NCBI GenBank assembly: GCA_948676835.1
Contig: CAPOZU010000002.1
Coordinates: 111,902 to 175,901, forward strand
Direction of reading: 5' to 3'
Origin: an uncultured Clostridia bacterium
Lineage (GTDB): Bacteria > Bacillota > Clostridia > TANB77 > CAG-508
Length of the DNA stretch: 64,000 nt
This document shows positions 44,061 through 51,077 of the stretch, piece by piece. Under the pieces are notes generated by a model that worked only from the letters and a program-made list of their open reading frames with translations, did not search any database and was not told the DNA's origin. Position 1 is the stretch's first letter. Each line of letters begins with the position of its first letter. The position numbers and the translations under genes were made by a program.

Positions 44061-44469
44061 TTTTAATTCCTCCTTATTTGTTTTTCCTCCATAGATTTCC
44101 ACATTTTAAACTACTATTGTTGATAACTTTAGCACAATTTAAAACTCAATCTATGTGTGATTTTTCATACCTAAATAATATAACAGATTTTAGCTTGGAT
44201 TTCAAGTACTTTTTTACATTTTTTTACATATGTATCTATATAAAATTAAAATCCTAATCCATACACATTATTGCAATGCCTTATGTATTGCCAGTTTCAT
44301 AATTTTCGAGGTTTAGCACCGCTTTTCACAACACTGAGCTATTTTTGCTATTTACGCTCTTATAATCGCCCCAGTTCGAAACTTCACTTTGTGAGTATTT
44401 GAATTGATGCAAAGAGAAAAAAAGGAATGCAAATAAACACACTTTTCAAACATTATGGGGGTAAACATT
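44061..44469. other. Gene-free stretch between rpsB and the secreted protein at 44470
   Basis: The left part holds the rpsB leader (to about 44170) and its promoter at 44177-44205. The leader can pair ATAGAT with ATCTAT near the ribosome binding site, as in S2-type autoregulation, but no known S2 motif is proven. The right part (44250-44469) is less AT-rich, like the following gene, and holds no open gene that I can support. Confidence 0.6.
44177..44205 (-). promoter_or_regulatory. rpsB: Promoter of rpsB-tsf
   Basis: On the minus strand TTGAAA and TATATT are separated by 17 bases and lie about 115 bases before rpsB, leaving a leader of about 110 bases. Confidence 0.7.
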
Positions 44470-44925
44470 ATGAAGAACATGAAAAAAGTAGTTAGTTTCC
44501 TTTTGGCTTTTGTGATGGTATTTGCTATGAACTTCACCACCGCATTTGCCGACACTTCCACAGAATCCCTTTCCATTCTTATGGAAGATGATACTATTCC
44601 ATTGGATGATACTTGGGAGAATTTTTATTCCGATATTCCTCCTGGTGGAGTAGCAACCCTGTCTGGTTTTTCTATTCCAAACCGGTATATGGCATTTGAA
44701 GCATATGCCATTCTTATGGGAGGCGGTTCAACAAATGAAACATTTTCTGTCATATTACTCGATCACGGAGCATCAAAATCCAAAATGGTTGAATCAGCTA
44801 ATGGAATAATTCATAAAAATGATTGGATTGATTTAAGAGCAACTAATAACAGTGTTGATTTCAAACTCATAAATCACGGTTCTGCTGGAATTAGAGTATA
44901 TGTAAAATTTTACTGTTGGCAATAA
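44470..44925 (+). CDS. Small secreted protein, 151 aa
   Basis: The ATG at 44470 is preceded by GGGGGTAAACATT. A clear Sec signal peptide is seen: MKNMKKVVSFLLAFVMVFAM with likely cleavage after TTAFA. The mature part of about 125 residues is beta-rich with VATLSGFSIPNRYMAFEAYAI and ends in SAGIRVYVKFYCWQ. One cysteine only, near the end. The ending resembles that of the secreted protein at 48493 (GIRAMCWLY), so they may be distant relatives. The codon use is less AT-biased than the neighbours. No function recognised. It has its own terminator. Confidence 0.75.
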   Translation: MKNMKKVVSFLLAFVMVFAMNFTTAFADTSTESLSILMEDDTIPLDDTWENFYSDIPPGGVATLSGFSIPNRYMAFEAYAILMGGGSTNETFSVILLDHGASKSKMVESANGIIHKNDWIDLRATNNSVDFKLINHGSAGIRVYVKFYCWQ

Positions 44926-44945
44926 TCTATTTTTCTCTGCATCAC

Positions 44946-44976
44946 AAAAGGCTCGATTAATATCGAGCCTTTTGAT
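44946..44976 (+). terminator. Terminator after the secreted protein gene
   Basis: AAAAGGCTCGAT and ATCGAGCCTTTTG pair around TAAT. It lies between convergent genes and may serve both. Confidence 0.85.
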
Positions 44977-44984
44977 ATATTTAT

Positions 44985-45689
44985 TTATAGTTTAATATTA
45001 AATTTCCAGTCTCCATAATAATTATAGTTATCATCATTCTTAATAACTTGTATATTTTTTATCTGAATATTCACTTCTTTATACAACTCAAAATCATTAT
45101 TTCTTATTATAGAAATAAAAACTGAACTATTTGTTTTACTATCATGTTTTTCTGTAATATTCTCTCTATATCCTTCATTGCTAAAATCATCTTTATTATC
45201 ATAAATCAAATTTCCAAATTCATCTTTTATGATAAACTCTTTAAAATATATTCTATCATATTCTTCTGTTTTTACATTAAATACAATATATAATTCATTA
45301 TCTTTTAAAGATACATAATCTACTTTAACAGAAACTCCATCATAGGTTTGATATTCTGTATTTACTCCTTTAATATCTCCATTTTCATATGCAACTTCCA
45401 TTTCTTCACTAACATTGCTAAACATCTCTTTTAGCCAATCACCTACTCCACCTGCAAATGCACAACTTGAAAACATGACAAAGCAAATAAATACAGCTGC
45501 TGCTTTATAACAATAATATGGTTTCTTTATGAAACTTTTCTTATTTTTAATATCTTCAATAGTTGTATATTCTTTTGATTCACATACATTATTTAGTTTA
45601 TTTTCTAATTTTTCTTTAAATTCTTCTTGTAAATCTTCTTCATGAATTTTACATTTTATTAATTCTATTTCTACATCTAATTTCTTCAT
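44985..45689 (-). CDS. Anti-sigma-like membrane protein, DUF4179-type, 234 aa
   Basis: About 65 residues are cytoplasmic, then one membrane helix follows (AAAVFICFVMFSSCAFAGGVGDWL, about residues 63-86) and an outer beta domain of about 145 residues with DGVSVKVDYVSLKDNELYIVFNV, a pattern common to DUF4179 proteins. It sits two bases after an ECF sigma factor gene, the standard place for the partner that holds the sigma factor at the membrane. It has no zinc-binding anti-sigma motif (HxxxCxxC). Assignment by layout and neighbour. Confidence 0.65.
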   Translation of the reverse strand: MKKLDVEIELIKCKIHEEDLQEEFKEKLENKLNNVCESKEYTTIEDIKNKKSFIKKPYYCYKAAAVFICFVMFSSCAFAGGVGDWLKEMFSNVSEEMEVAYENGDIKGVNTEYQTYDGVSVKVDYVSLKDNELYIVFNVKTEEYDRIYFKEFIIKDEFGNLIYDNKDDFSNEGYRENITEKHDSKTNSSVFISIIRNNDFELYKEVNIQIKNIQVIKNDDNYNYYGDWKFNIKL

Positions 45690-45691
45690 TT

Positions 45692-46162
45692 TTATTCCTC
45701 TATATTTAATCCACTTTTCAATTTTTCTCTTGCTCTTTTTAATCTTGTTTTTACATTATTTTCACTAATATCTAATATTTCACTTATTTCAGATATTTTA
45801 AAATCTTCTAAATAATGTAATATAAATACATTTTTATAGTTATCACCTAATTTTTGAATTTCATCAAATAATTCATTATCTGGCATAATATAAGATTTAG
45901 CCTTAGAAGCATCTAAATTTGTATTTGTTTTTCTTCTTGATGTTTTCAATTCATTACAACATAAATTAATTGTAACTCTAACAATCCAATATTTCTCGTG
46001 TTCTTTACTTGTAAAGGATTTTTCCTCTTCATGTACATATGTAACATATCTCAAGAATACCTCCTGTACAATATCTTCTGCATCTTCTTTGTTTCTTAAA
46101 TATTCAAGTGATATATGATATATCATCTTGTAATATTCTTCAATTGCGTTTTTTAGTTTCAC
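45692..46162 (-). CDS. ECF RNA polymerase sigma factor, 156 aa
   Basis: Region 2 is seen as YHISLEYLRNKEDAEDIVQEVFLRYV, and region 4 as FILHYLEDFKISEISEILDISENNVKTRLKRAREKLK with the helix-turn-helix; region 3 is missing, as in all ECF factors. It is the first gene of a pair with the DUF4179-type membrane protein. The AT-rich upstream stretch holds a likely self-regulated promoter, but I cannot name one. Envelope stress or antimicrobial peptides are usual inputs for such pairs. Confidence 0.9.
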   Translation of the reverse strand: MKLKNAIEEYYKMIYHISLEYLRNKEDAEDIVQEVFLRYVTYVHEEEKSFTSKEHEKYWIVRVTINLCCNELKTSRRKTNTNLDASKAKSYIMPDNELFDEIQKLGDNYKNVFILHYLEDFKISEISEILDISENNVKTRLKRAREKLKSGLNIEE

Positions 46163-46654
46163 TTTTCCTTCTCCTACAACTTGACTTTTGATTTTATATT
46201 TGAATTATATGATTTAATTAATTCAAATACATTGTTTGTGTTCTTGATTACAATTTTTATATCAACTGACTAATTCTAGAATTCATCAATAGTTCAATAA
46301 AAATACATGCTTTTTTGTGAACACAGTTACGTATAATAACACAATTATAACATTAACACAACACTTTTTTGAAAAAAAATTTATGTTTTTTACCAATAAT
46401 TTTAATCTTACTAATATTTTTTTGCATATTACTCTATAAATCTCCAAAATACGACATTTTTCTACAAGTTTACTTTAGCTGTAATTTTATGTAACACGCT
46501 TTTCACCACTTACTTTATATATAAAAACGAAATTTACCTTTTGGATTCACACCGAATTTTGAAAATTTAATTTTTTTCAAAAAAGTATTGACATATTATT
46601 TTTCAAATAGTATAATAGCTCTTGTCAGTTAGATAACTGATTGCCAGTAATTAT
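46163..46654. other. Gene-free stretch upstream of tRNA-Leu
   Basis: Very AT-rich. The only sites I can support are the tRNA promoter at 46588-46616 and whatever promoter drives the sigma factor gene ending its 5' side at 46162. No open frame or repeat stands out. Confidence 0.6.
46588..46616 (+). promoter_or_regulatory. Consensus sigma-A promoter of tRNA-Leu
   Basis: TTGACA and TATAAT with exactly 17 bases between them, 38 bases before the tRNA 5' end; a perfect consensus. Confidence 0.9.
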
Positions 46655-46742
46655 GCAGATGTGGCGGAACTGGCAGACGCACAGGACTTAAAATCCTGCG
46701 GTTGAATAAACCGTGCCGGTTCGATTCCGGCCATCTGCACCA
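46655..46742 (+). tRNA. tRNA-Leu (anticodon TAA)
   Basis: The acceptor arms GCAGATG (46655-46661) and CATCTGC (46732-46738) pair fully and the CCA end is encoded at 46740-46742. The anticodon stem CAGGA/TCCTG (46682-46686) encloses the loop CTTAAAA, with anticodon TAA at 46689-46691. A long variable arm (about GCGGTTGAATAAACCGT) and the T-loop GGTTCGATTCC confirm a leucine tRNA. It has its own promoter and terminator and borders a region of mobile-element remnants. Confidence 0.97.
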
Positions 46743-46780
46743 AAAAACGATGAATTTAAACCAAATTCATCGTTTTTTAT
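46743..46780 (+). terminator. Terminator after tRNA-Leu
   Basis: AAAAAACGATGAATTT and AAATTCATCGTTTTTT form a perfect stem ending in a T run, directly after the CCA end. Confidence 0.92.
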
Positions 46781-46863
46781 TTTTATCTAAAACCAGTCAA
46801 AAGTATTAATATATCTATGTTATAAGTCCTTTTCCTAATTCAATGTATTTTCAAAAATATTTA

Positions 46864-47070
46864 ACATTATTCATTAATTTTTGTCATTTGCACGGAACGT
46901 GCACGGATGAATTGCACGGATAAAAAATGCCTGTAACACTATTAAAATATAGCACTACATAAATTGAAAATCGTAGTTTCGTGCACGGATAATTTTTTAT
47001 ATAAAAATAGCTATAATAGTAGTAAAATCAAACATTATTCATTTTGATTTAAAATTATTTGCACGGACGT
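46864..47070 (+). repeat. Five TGCACGGA repeats and paired ACATTATTCATT blocks after tRNA-Leu
   Basis: TGCACGGA occurs at 46889, 46900, 46913, 46982 and 47060. ACATTATTCATT occurs at about 46864 and 47032, each followed some 20-30 bases later by ATTTGCACGGA(A)CGT, so the outer parts are imperfect direct repeats. The spacing of the repeats is irregular (11, 13, 69, 78). They could be integrase arm-type sites, replication iterons or transfer-origin parts of a lost element. The stretch 46781-47105 holds no gene. Confidence 0.65.
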
Positions 47071-47105
47071 AAAAATAGGGTTGAATTTCTCAACCCTATT
47101 TATTG

Positions 47106-47375
47106 TTATTCTCTTAAACTATCTATCATTAACTTATTAGATAATTTATAGCCATAAGTAAAAGCTTTTCTTCTTTCTAAATCTATCAATTCAGCCTCTT
47201 TAGATAAGTAATCATCAAATATATTATAATCTGCTTTAGATATAGTATTTTTTAGTAACTCATCTAATTCATTAAGCTCTTTCCATAGACTATTTAATTT
47301 ATCATCTTCACAAATATCTTGTACTATTTTTTCTTGCATATTATCGTATAAATTTTCAATATTTAAACTACTCAT
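47106..47375 (-). CDS. DUF6809-like small protein, 89 aa
   Basis: A helical, acidic protein with NTISKADYNIFDDYLSKEAELIDLERRKAFTYGYKLSNKLM, a pattern known from DUF6809 proteins of phages and integrative elements (…EAELxxLExxxAFxxGYKLGxxLM). The ATG is preceded by GAAAGGTGG. It follows a broken mobilisation gene on the same strand. A second, diverged copy lies at 47804 on the other strand behind a second mobilisation remnant. Function unknown. Confidence 0.7.
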   Translation of the reverse strand: MSSLNIENLYDNMQEKIVQDICEDDKLNSLWKELNELDELLKNTISKADYNIFDDYLSKEAELIDLERRKAFTYGYKLSNKLMIDSLRE

Positions 47376-47392
47376 TTTTTACCACCTTTCAA

Positions 47393-47707
47393 TTATTTTT
47401 CTTTGTTAAAATCATGTATAAATGAATTTACAAGTCTTTTTAGTCTATCTTTTGAAAAATCAAATAATAAACTAACATACTCGAAAGTTTTATCAATATA
47501 ATCTCTTAACGTTAAAACTTCTTTTTTCAATTCCCTATTTTCTTACTTTAAAACATAGTTTTCTTCTTGTACCTGTTCTGTTTTATACATTGTTTCTTCA
47601 ACTGTATTTTTAATTCTAGTATATCTTTTAGCAAGAGTATTAAATTTGTCTATTACTCGTTTATAATCATCTCGCATAACTTCAATATTATTTGTTATTT
47701 TTTCTTG
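47393..47707 (-). pseudogene. Remnant of a MobV/Pre-type mobilisation protein, C-terminal part
   Basis: The frame encodes a coiled coil (SEQEKITNNIEVMRDDYKRV and on to QVQEENYVLK), is broken by an in-frame TAA at 47543-47545, and continues ENRELKKEVLTLRDYIDKTF EYVSLLFDFSKDRLKRLV before its own stop at 47393. YIDKTFEYVSxLFDFxxDRLKRLV is the typical C-terminus of MobV (plasmid recombination) relaxases. The N-terminal catalytic domain is absent. The remnant ends at about 47707, where a second, oppositely oriented remnant begins. Confidence 0.75.
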
Positions 47708-47708
47708 C

Positions 47709-47798
47709 TCTGAATATGTAAGTATATTATTTAACTTTCCTAAAGATAGTTTAAAACGATTAGTAAAAGATTTTGTAGATAAAATAAAAGGAGTGTGA
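47709..47798 (+). pseudogene. Second MobV C-terminal remnant, opposite strand
   Basis: The plus strand encodes SEYVSILFNFPKDSLKRLVKDF followed by VDKIKGV and a stop at 47796-47798, an even closer match to the C-terminal signature of MobV proteins than the minus-strand copy. It is about 29 residues long and stands head to head with the remnant at 47393-47707. Six bases after its stop the DUF6809-like frame at 47804 begins, the same gene order as on the other strand. Confidence 0.7.
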
Positions 47799-47803
47799 TA
47801 TAC

Positions 47804-48075
47804 ATGCAATATAAAAAAAAACAATTAGAACTTTATATAATTATGTGCAAGACGAATTAGATGAAATTATTGTAAATAACCCAAACTATAAAGAAATTTC
47901 TAAAAGGTATAACGAAAAAGAAACCTTACTAAAAAAATTAATTGGAAAAGATGAGTTTAAAATTTTTGAAGATTTGGTAGACATTTATACAGAACTAATT
48001 GGACTTGAAGCTGAAAAAAGTTTTGTAAAAGTATTTTCTCTAGCAAATAAATATCGAGATGAATCGATAAGGTAA
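47804..48075 (+). pseudogene. DUF6809-like gene with a frameshift in an A-run
   Basis: The ATG at 47804 has AAAAGGAGTGTG as ribosome binding site. The frame is closed after 18 codons, but adding one A to the run of nine As at 47813-47821 joins it to YNYVQDELDEIIVNNPNYKE, then IGKDEFKIFEDLVDIYTELIG and LEAEKSFVKVFSLANKY, a relative of the protein at 47106. Either a real frameshift or a sequencing error in a homopolymer. The next terminator is at 48084-48113. Confidence 0.65.
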
Positions 48076-48083
48076 TAATACAC

Positions 48084-48113
48084 AAAAGCGACTAATTGAT
48101 TTTAGTCGCTTTT
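48084..48113 (+). terminator. Terminator after the frameshifted DUF6809-like gene
   Basis: AAAAGCGACTA and TAGTCGCTTTT form an 11-base stem around a short loop. It also faces the minus-strand gene ending at 48126. Confidence 0.85.
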
Positions 48114-48125
48114 ATCAGTTCTGTT

Positions 48126-48335
48126 TTAATTATTATTATCTACTATACTTTCCAATTTCTCTACTCTATCTTCTAATTCTGAAACACGAGAACCAATTCC
48201 ACTAGTTATTTCAGCATTTGTTAAAGTAGAGTTTAAATTTTGTTTTGATAGTTGAATTACATAATAATATAATCCTGTCACAAGAATTATTAAAATAATT
48301 GTAGTAACTAATAAAATTTTAACTAATTTATTCAT
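48126..48335 (-). CDS. Small membrane protein, 69 aa
   Basis: One N-terminal membrane helix (LVKILLVTTIILIILVTGLYYYVI) followed by a short outer part ending in a coiled coil (VSELEDRVEKLESIV). The start has AAGGAGATATAGTAT upstream. Not recognised; similar helix-plus-coil proteins are common near phages. Function unknown. Confidence 0.6.
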   Translation of the reverse strand: MNKLVKILLVTTIILIILVTGLYYYVIQLSKQNLNSTLTNAEITSGIGSRVSELEDRVEKLESIVDNNN

Positions 48336-48390
48336 ATACTATATCTCCTTTATATATAAAATCGGATGGACATTCATCATGCCCACCCAC

Positions 48391-49118
48391 GGTCTACAAC
48401 GGATTGGTTGATAGTAGTTTCAATTAGGTAATTTACAATAACGAATAGTTTATGCTTTCAAGATACTCTCTGGCCTCCCAAAAAATCAATGTTTAGTATA
48501 ACCAGCACATTGCTCTTATGCCGTATACATTTGATGTATTAGTAGGAAAGCACTTTACATTTAAATTTTGAGCCGAGCTTTTAAATTCAAAATGAATATC
48601 ATTATTACTAATGGAAACATTTTTGTCCGCATATGTGGTAGTCATACCATTATCCAAAATCATATGTACCTCGGCAGACTGATAATCTGATTCAATCTTA
48701 AATGTTCCATATGTTGTTGTAAATGGCATCCAATGAGGATTTTCAATAGTAAATGTTTTAGTGCCAGTCCAATGTCCAGCAGGAAAATCTACATAGTTAA
48801 ATGTCATATCTGAAGTCATTGATGCCAATTCAGCACTCTTTTGTTCAGACTGATATATAACACCGTCTACACCTTGATACAAGACAACAGCATCTGCGGG
48901 AAACTCATAGTTCAAGTAATCCACTTCATTAGAAGTAGTGGAATCAGCCGCAAAAACCGTTACTGTTGTTGCACAACACAGGCACAAAGCCATTAATAAC
49001 GCAAGAATCCGTTTCATAAATAATTACCTCTCTTTCAGTAAATGTCCATCGTAGACCGTCCCATTCACAAAAAGAATTTTCTTTATTGGCGAATAGCCTT
49101 ACATTATAAATTACCTAA
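48391..49118. repeat. Imperfect inverted repeats flanking the secreted protein at 48493
   Basis: The left side has ACGGTCTAC (about 48389-48397) and TTAGGTAATTTACAAT (48424-48439). The right side has the same elements inverted: GTAGACCGT (49051-49059) and ATTATAAATTACCTAA (49103-49118). The 16-base pair matches in 15 positions. The order of the two elements is also inverted in part. They may be ends of a small mobile cassette carrying one gene. Confidence 0.55.
48493..49017 (-). CDS. Small secreted protein, 174 aa
   Basis: A clear Sec signal peptide (MKRILALLMALCLCCATTVTVFA followed by ADSTT) is present; its double cysteine (LCLCC) could suggest a lipoprotein but no lipobox with correct spacing is seen, and cleavage at VFA-AD is more likely. 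The mature 150 residues are beta-rich with YQSAEVHMILDNGMTTTYAD and end in SNVYGIRAMCWLY. The C-terminus resembles that of the protein at 44470. Codon use is less AT-biased than surrounding genes. It is framed by imperfect inverted repeats. Function unknown. Confidence 0.75.
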   Translation of the reverse strand: MKRILALLMALCLCCATTVTVFAADSTTSNEVDYLNYEFPADAVVLYQGVDGVIYQSEQKSAELASMTSDMTFNYVDFPAGHWTGTKTFTIENPHWMPFTTTYGTFKIESDYQSAEVHMILDNGMTTTYADKNVSISNNDIHFEFKSSAQNLNVKCFPTNTSNVYGIRAMCWLY

Positions 49119-49485
49119 CGTATGTAATTATATTACTTTAGCATGAAAAAATCAATCAAATTTTTAAAAAATATATTTAATAATATATAAAATTATATAT
49201 ATTAATATACATCTTAGAATATATTCATCATTATTGATTAATAAATTTGTAAATTTTCCCGCTTTACCGACCAATACTTTTTCAAAGCACCGATTTTACT
49301 ACATTTTCAATCATTTTGTAACGTACATCTGTACCAAAAAGAGATGAATTTTAACTGAAGTGAACCCCAAAATGTTCACTTCACCACATATCTCTTTTTT
49401 TATGCTCAAAAAAAGATTAGTTGACCAGACTACTCTTTGACTAGTTTCGTACTAGCCGTTTGACTCTTTCTCATTATCATTAATT
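49018..49485. other. Gene-free stretch between the secreted protein and the XRE regulator
   Basis: It holds the right arm of the inverted repeats (49051-49118), a very AT-rich part (49140-49240), a compound hairpin at 49336-49401 and a short palindrome ACTAGTTTCGTACTAG at about 49439. No reading frame that I can support. The segment 49250-49330 is less AT-rich and may be a remnant of a mobile element. Confidence 0.5.
49336..49401. terminator. Compound hairpin, terminator-like on both strands
   Basis: An outer pair AAAAAGAGAT/ATCTCTTTTTT encloses an inner pair TGAAGTGAAC/GTTCACTTCA. The T runs at both ends could end transcription in both directions. The nearest gene it could serve is the XRE gene ending at 49486. 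Confidence 0.5.
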
Positions 49486-49995
49486 TTAAACATTCTTTCG
49501 AGTCAATATAATTCCAACGATTGATGAAATAAAGATAATCGGTGCTATTCTAATAAATATCCATTCAAACGAATGAAAAGCAACTCCTAAAACAGCATTT
49601 TCAGGATTATTATAATCCCAATTAAGATATGGACTATTTAATAAGAATAAAGCACTAAAAATTATTATTATAATTATAACTAATGAAATTAGTATCCAAT
49701 GAATTATTTTTCTTCTTACATTATTCCTTTGCAACAATTGTAAGTTTATTATTTCTAATTTTTCAGAAATTGCTTTCAAATCATCTGCTTTAGACTCTGA
49801 AACATTTTCTCCAAGCAAAGCACTTACTGGTGTTTCAAAAGCCTCTGATATTGAAACTAACATTTCTGAATCAGGAACTGATAGTCCTTGCTCCCATTTA
49901 GAAATTGTTTGCCTTACTACATTTAGTTTGATAGCAAGTTCTTCTTGCGAAAGTCCTTTTGATTTTCTTAATTTTTTAATATTTTCTTTTAACAT
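49486..49995 (-). CDS. XRE-family regulator with membrane helices, 169 aa
   Basis: The ATG at 49995 follows AAGGAGTTGTTC. Residues 4-60 are a helix-turn-helix of the Cro/C1 type (LRKSKGLSQEELAIKLNVVRQTISKWEQGLSVPD), followed by a linker and two membrane helices (about 100-120 and 140-163). HTH proteins with such membrane parts are common in Bacillota and often regulate a neighbouring membrane or transport gene. The two small membrane proteins on the other strand (50241, 50582) are the closest candidates. Confidence 0.9.
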   Translation of the reverse strand: MLKENIKKLRKSKGLSQEELAIKLNVVRQTISKWEQGLSVPDSEMLVSISEAFETPVSALLGENVSESKADDLKAISEKLEIINLQLLQRNNVRRKIIHWILISLVIIIIIIFSALFLLNSPYLNWDYNNPENAVLGVAFHSFEWIFIRIAPIIFISSIVGIILTRKNV

Positions 49996-50094
49996 TTTGA
50001 ACAACTCCTTTCTCTACAAACTATTATATAAAGAATAATCCGTTGCTACAAGCAATGCTTATTAACATTCAAGATATTTAACCAATATATAATT

Positions 50095-50118
50095 GCATAT
50101 TTGCATATTTGCATATTT
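50095..50118 (+). repeat. Tandem GCATATTT repeat, three copies
   Basis: Three perfect 8-base units lie at 50095, 50103 and 50111, followed by about 45 bases of near-pure A/T. It sits between the divergent XRE and membrane protein genes, where it may act as an operator or AT-rich upstream element. Confidence 0.6.
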
Positions 50119-50240
50119 ATATATTTTTATATTTATATTTTTATATACATTTATATATTTTTATATTGAATTAAAAGTTTGCTTATGATAAATTATTATT
50201 ATACTACAATAAAAAATTGTTTATATTTATATGGAGTCAT

Positions 50241-50585
50241 ATGTTATACAATATTATATTATCTTTAATTTTTACATTATTTATTGAGCTAATAATTTCT
50301 ATATTTTGTGGAATAAATGAAAAAAATAATTTATTATGCATTTTTTTAATAAATCTATTTACTAATCCAATTACAGAATTAATAAATCTACTAATAATAA
50401 GTAGTAGATTCCACTATCCAATAATTTTATTTATAGAAATTTTAGTAATATTTATTGAATTTATGTTATATAAAAGATTTTTGAAAGTAAAAAATATTAA
50501 TTTATTATATCTTTCCATAATAAATAATGTATGCTCTTATCTAATTGGAATTATTTTTAATTTATATTTAGGAGGAATTATATGA
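50241..50585 (+). CDS. Small membrane protein, 114 aa
   Basis: The ATG at 50241 is chosen because ATGGAGTC lies just before it; the frame also extends to 50217. Four hydrophobic helices are visible (LYNIILSLIFTLFIELIISIF, then IFLINLFTN, ILFIEILVIFIEFMLY and SIINNVCSYLIGIIFNLYL). Its stop overlaps the next ATG by four bases, so the two genes are coupled. Not recognised. Together they resemble a two-protein membrane module next to an XRE regulator. Confidence 0.65.
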   Translation: MLYNIILSLIFTLFIELIISIFCGINEKNNLLCIFLINLFTNPITELINLLIISSRFHYPIILFIEILVIFIEFMLYKRFLKVKNINLLYLSIINNVCSYLIGIIFNLYLGGII

Positions 50586-51034
50586 AAAATTCTATAAAAA
50601 AAATCACACTATTATTTATACTATTTTTAAATATCTTATATACAAAAGTACTTTGTAATATGACACTCGAAGCAATGGAAGAATCAGACAGATTTCTAGA
50701 TAAGCATTCTTTTATTTGCTATACATGTGCAACCATTTCTATTATTTTAACATTATCATTTTTAATTTTTGTTTTAGTAATTCCATTTATACTTATTTTT
50801 AGAAAAATAAAATATAAAAAAACTGATGATATAAAAATAAAACAAAAAACGAAATCATTAATCTTCTCTGAAATTTTTCTTATAGTGTACCTTTACTTAA
50901 ATTCTCAGTTTTCAAGATTATTTAGAAATGGAAGTCAAGCTGTATTATATGGAAATATCTTTAATATAGTATTTTCTGCTTTATTACTTAGAATTATACT
51001 TCCACCATTATTAAAAAAAGATGAAACAAAATAA
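50582..51034 (+). CDS. Membrane protein, 150 aa
   Basis: An N-terminal hydrophobic stretch (ITLLFILFLNILYTKVLC) is followed by a loop with MEESDRFLDKHSFICYTCA, a helix (ISIILTLSFLIFVLVIPFILIF), a basic loop and two more helices. The ATGA overlap with the gene before and the ribosome binding site TAGGAGGAATTAT make the start firm. It ends at a strong terminator. No function recognised. Confidence 0.65.
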   Translation: MKNSIKKITLLFILFLNILYTKVLCNMTLEAMEESDRFLDKHSFICYTCATISIILTLSFLIFVLVIPFILIFRKIKYKKTDDIKIKQKTKSLIFSEIFLIVYLYLNSQFSRLFRNGSQAVLYGNIFNIVFSALLLRIILPPLLKKDETK

Positions 51035-51042
51035 ATCAAGCC

Positions 51043-51071
51043 AAAATCCTCCAGCTATACTGGAGGATTTT
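51043..51071. terminator. Bidirectional terminator
   Basis: AAAATCCTCCAG and CTGGAGGATTTT form a perfect 12-base stem between convergent genes ending at 51034 and 51078. Confidence 0.9.
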
Positions 51072-51077
51072 ATTATA

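Noticed and set aside
46864..47070. Replication origin of a plasmid
   Set aside because: The repeats resemble iterons only in part, and no replication initiator gene is present.
48493..49017. Lipoprotein call for the secreted protein
   Set aside because: The cysteines in LCLCC lie inside the hydrophobic core and do not fit a lipobox followed by the mature start; VFA-AD is a better cleavage site.
46743..49118. Duplicate of the tRNA-Leu 3' end as attachment site
   Set aside because: I looked for a second copy of the CCATCTGCACCA region downstream and saw none.
50095..50118. CRISPR array
   Set aside because: The units are 8 bases in direct tandem without spacers; no array with spacers was seen anywhere in the window.
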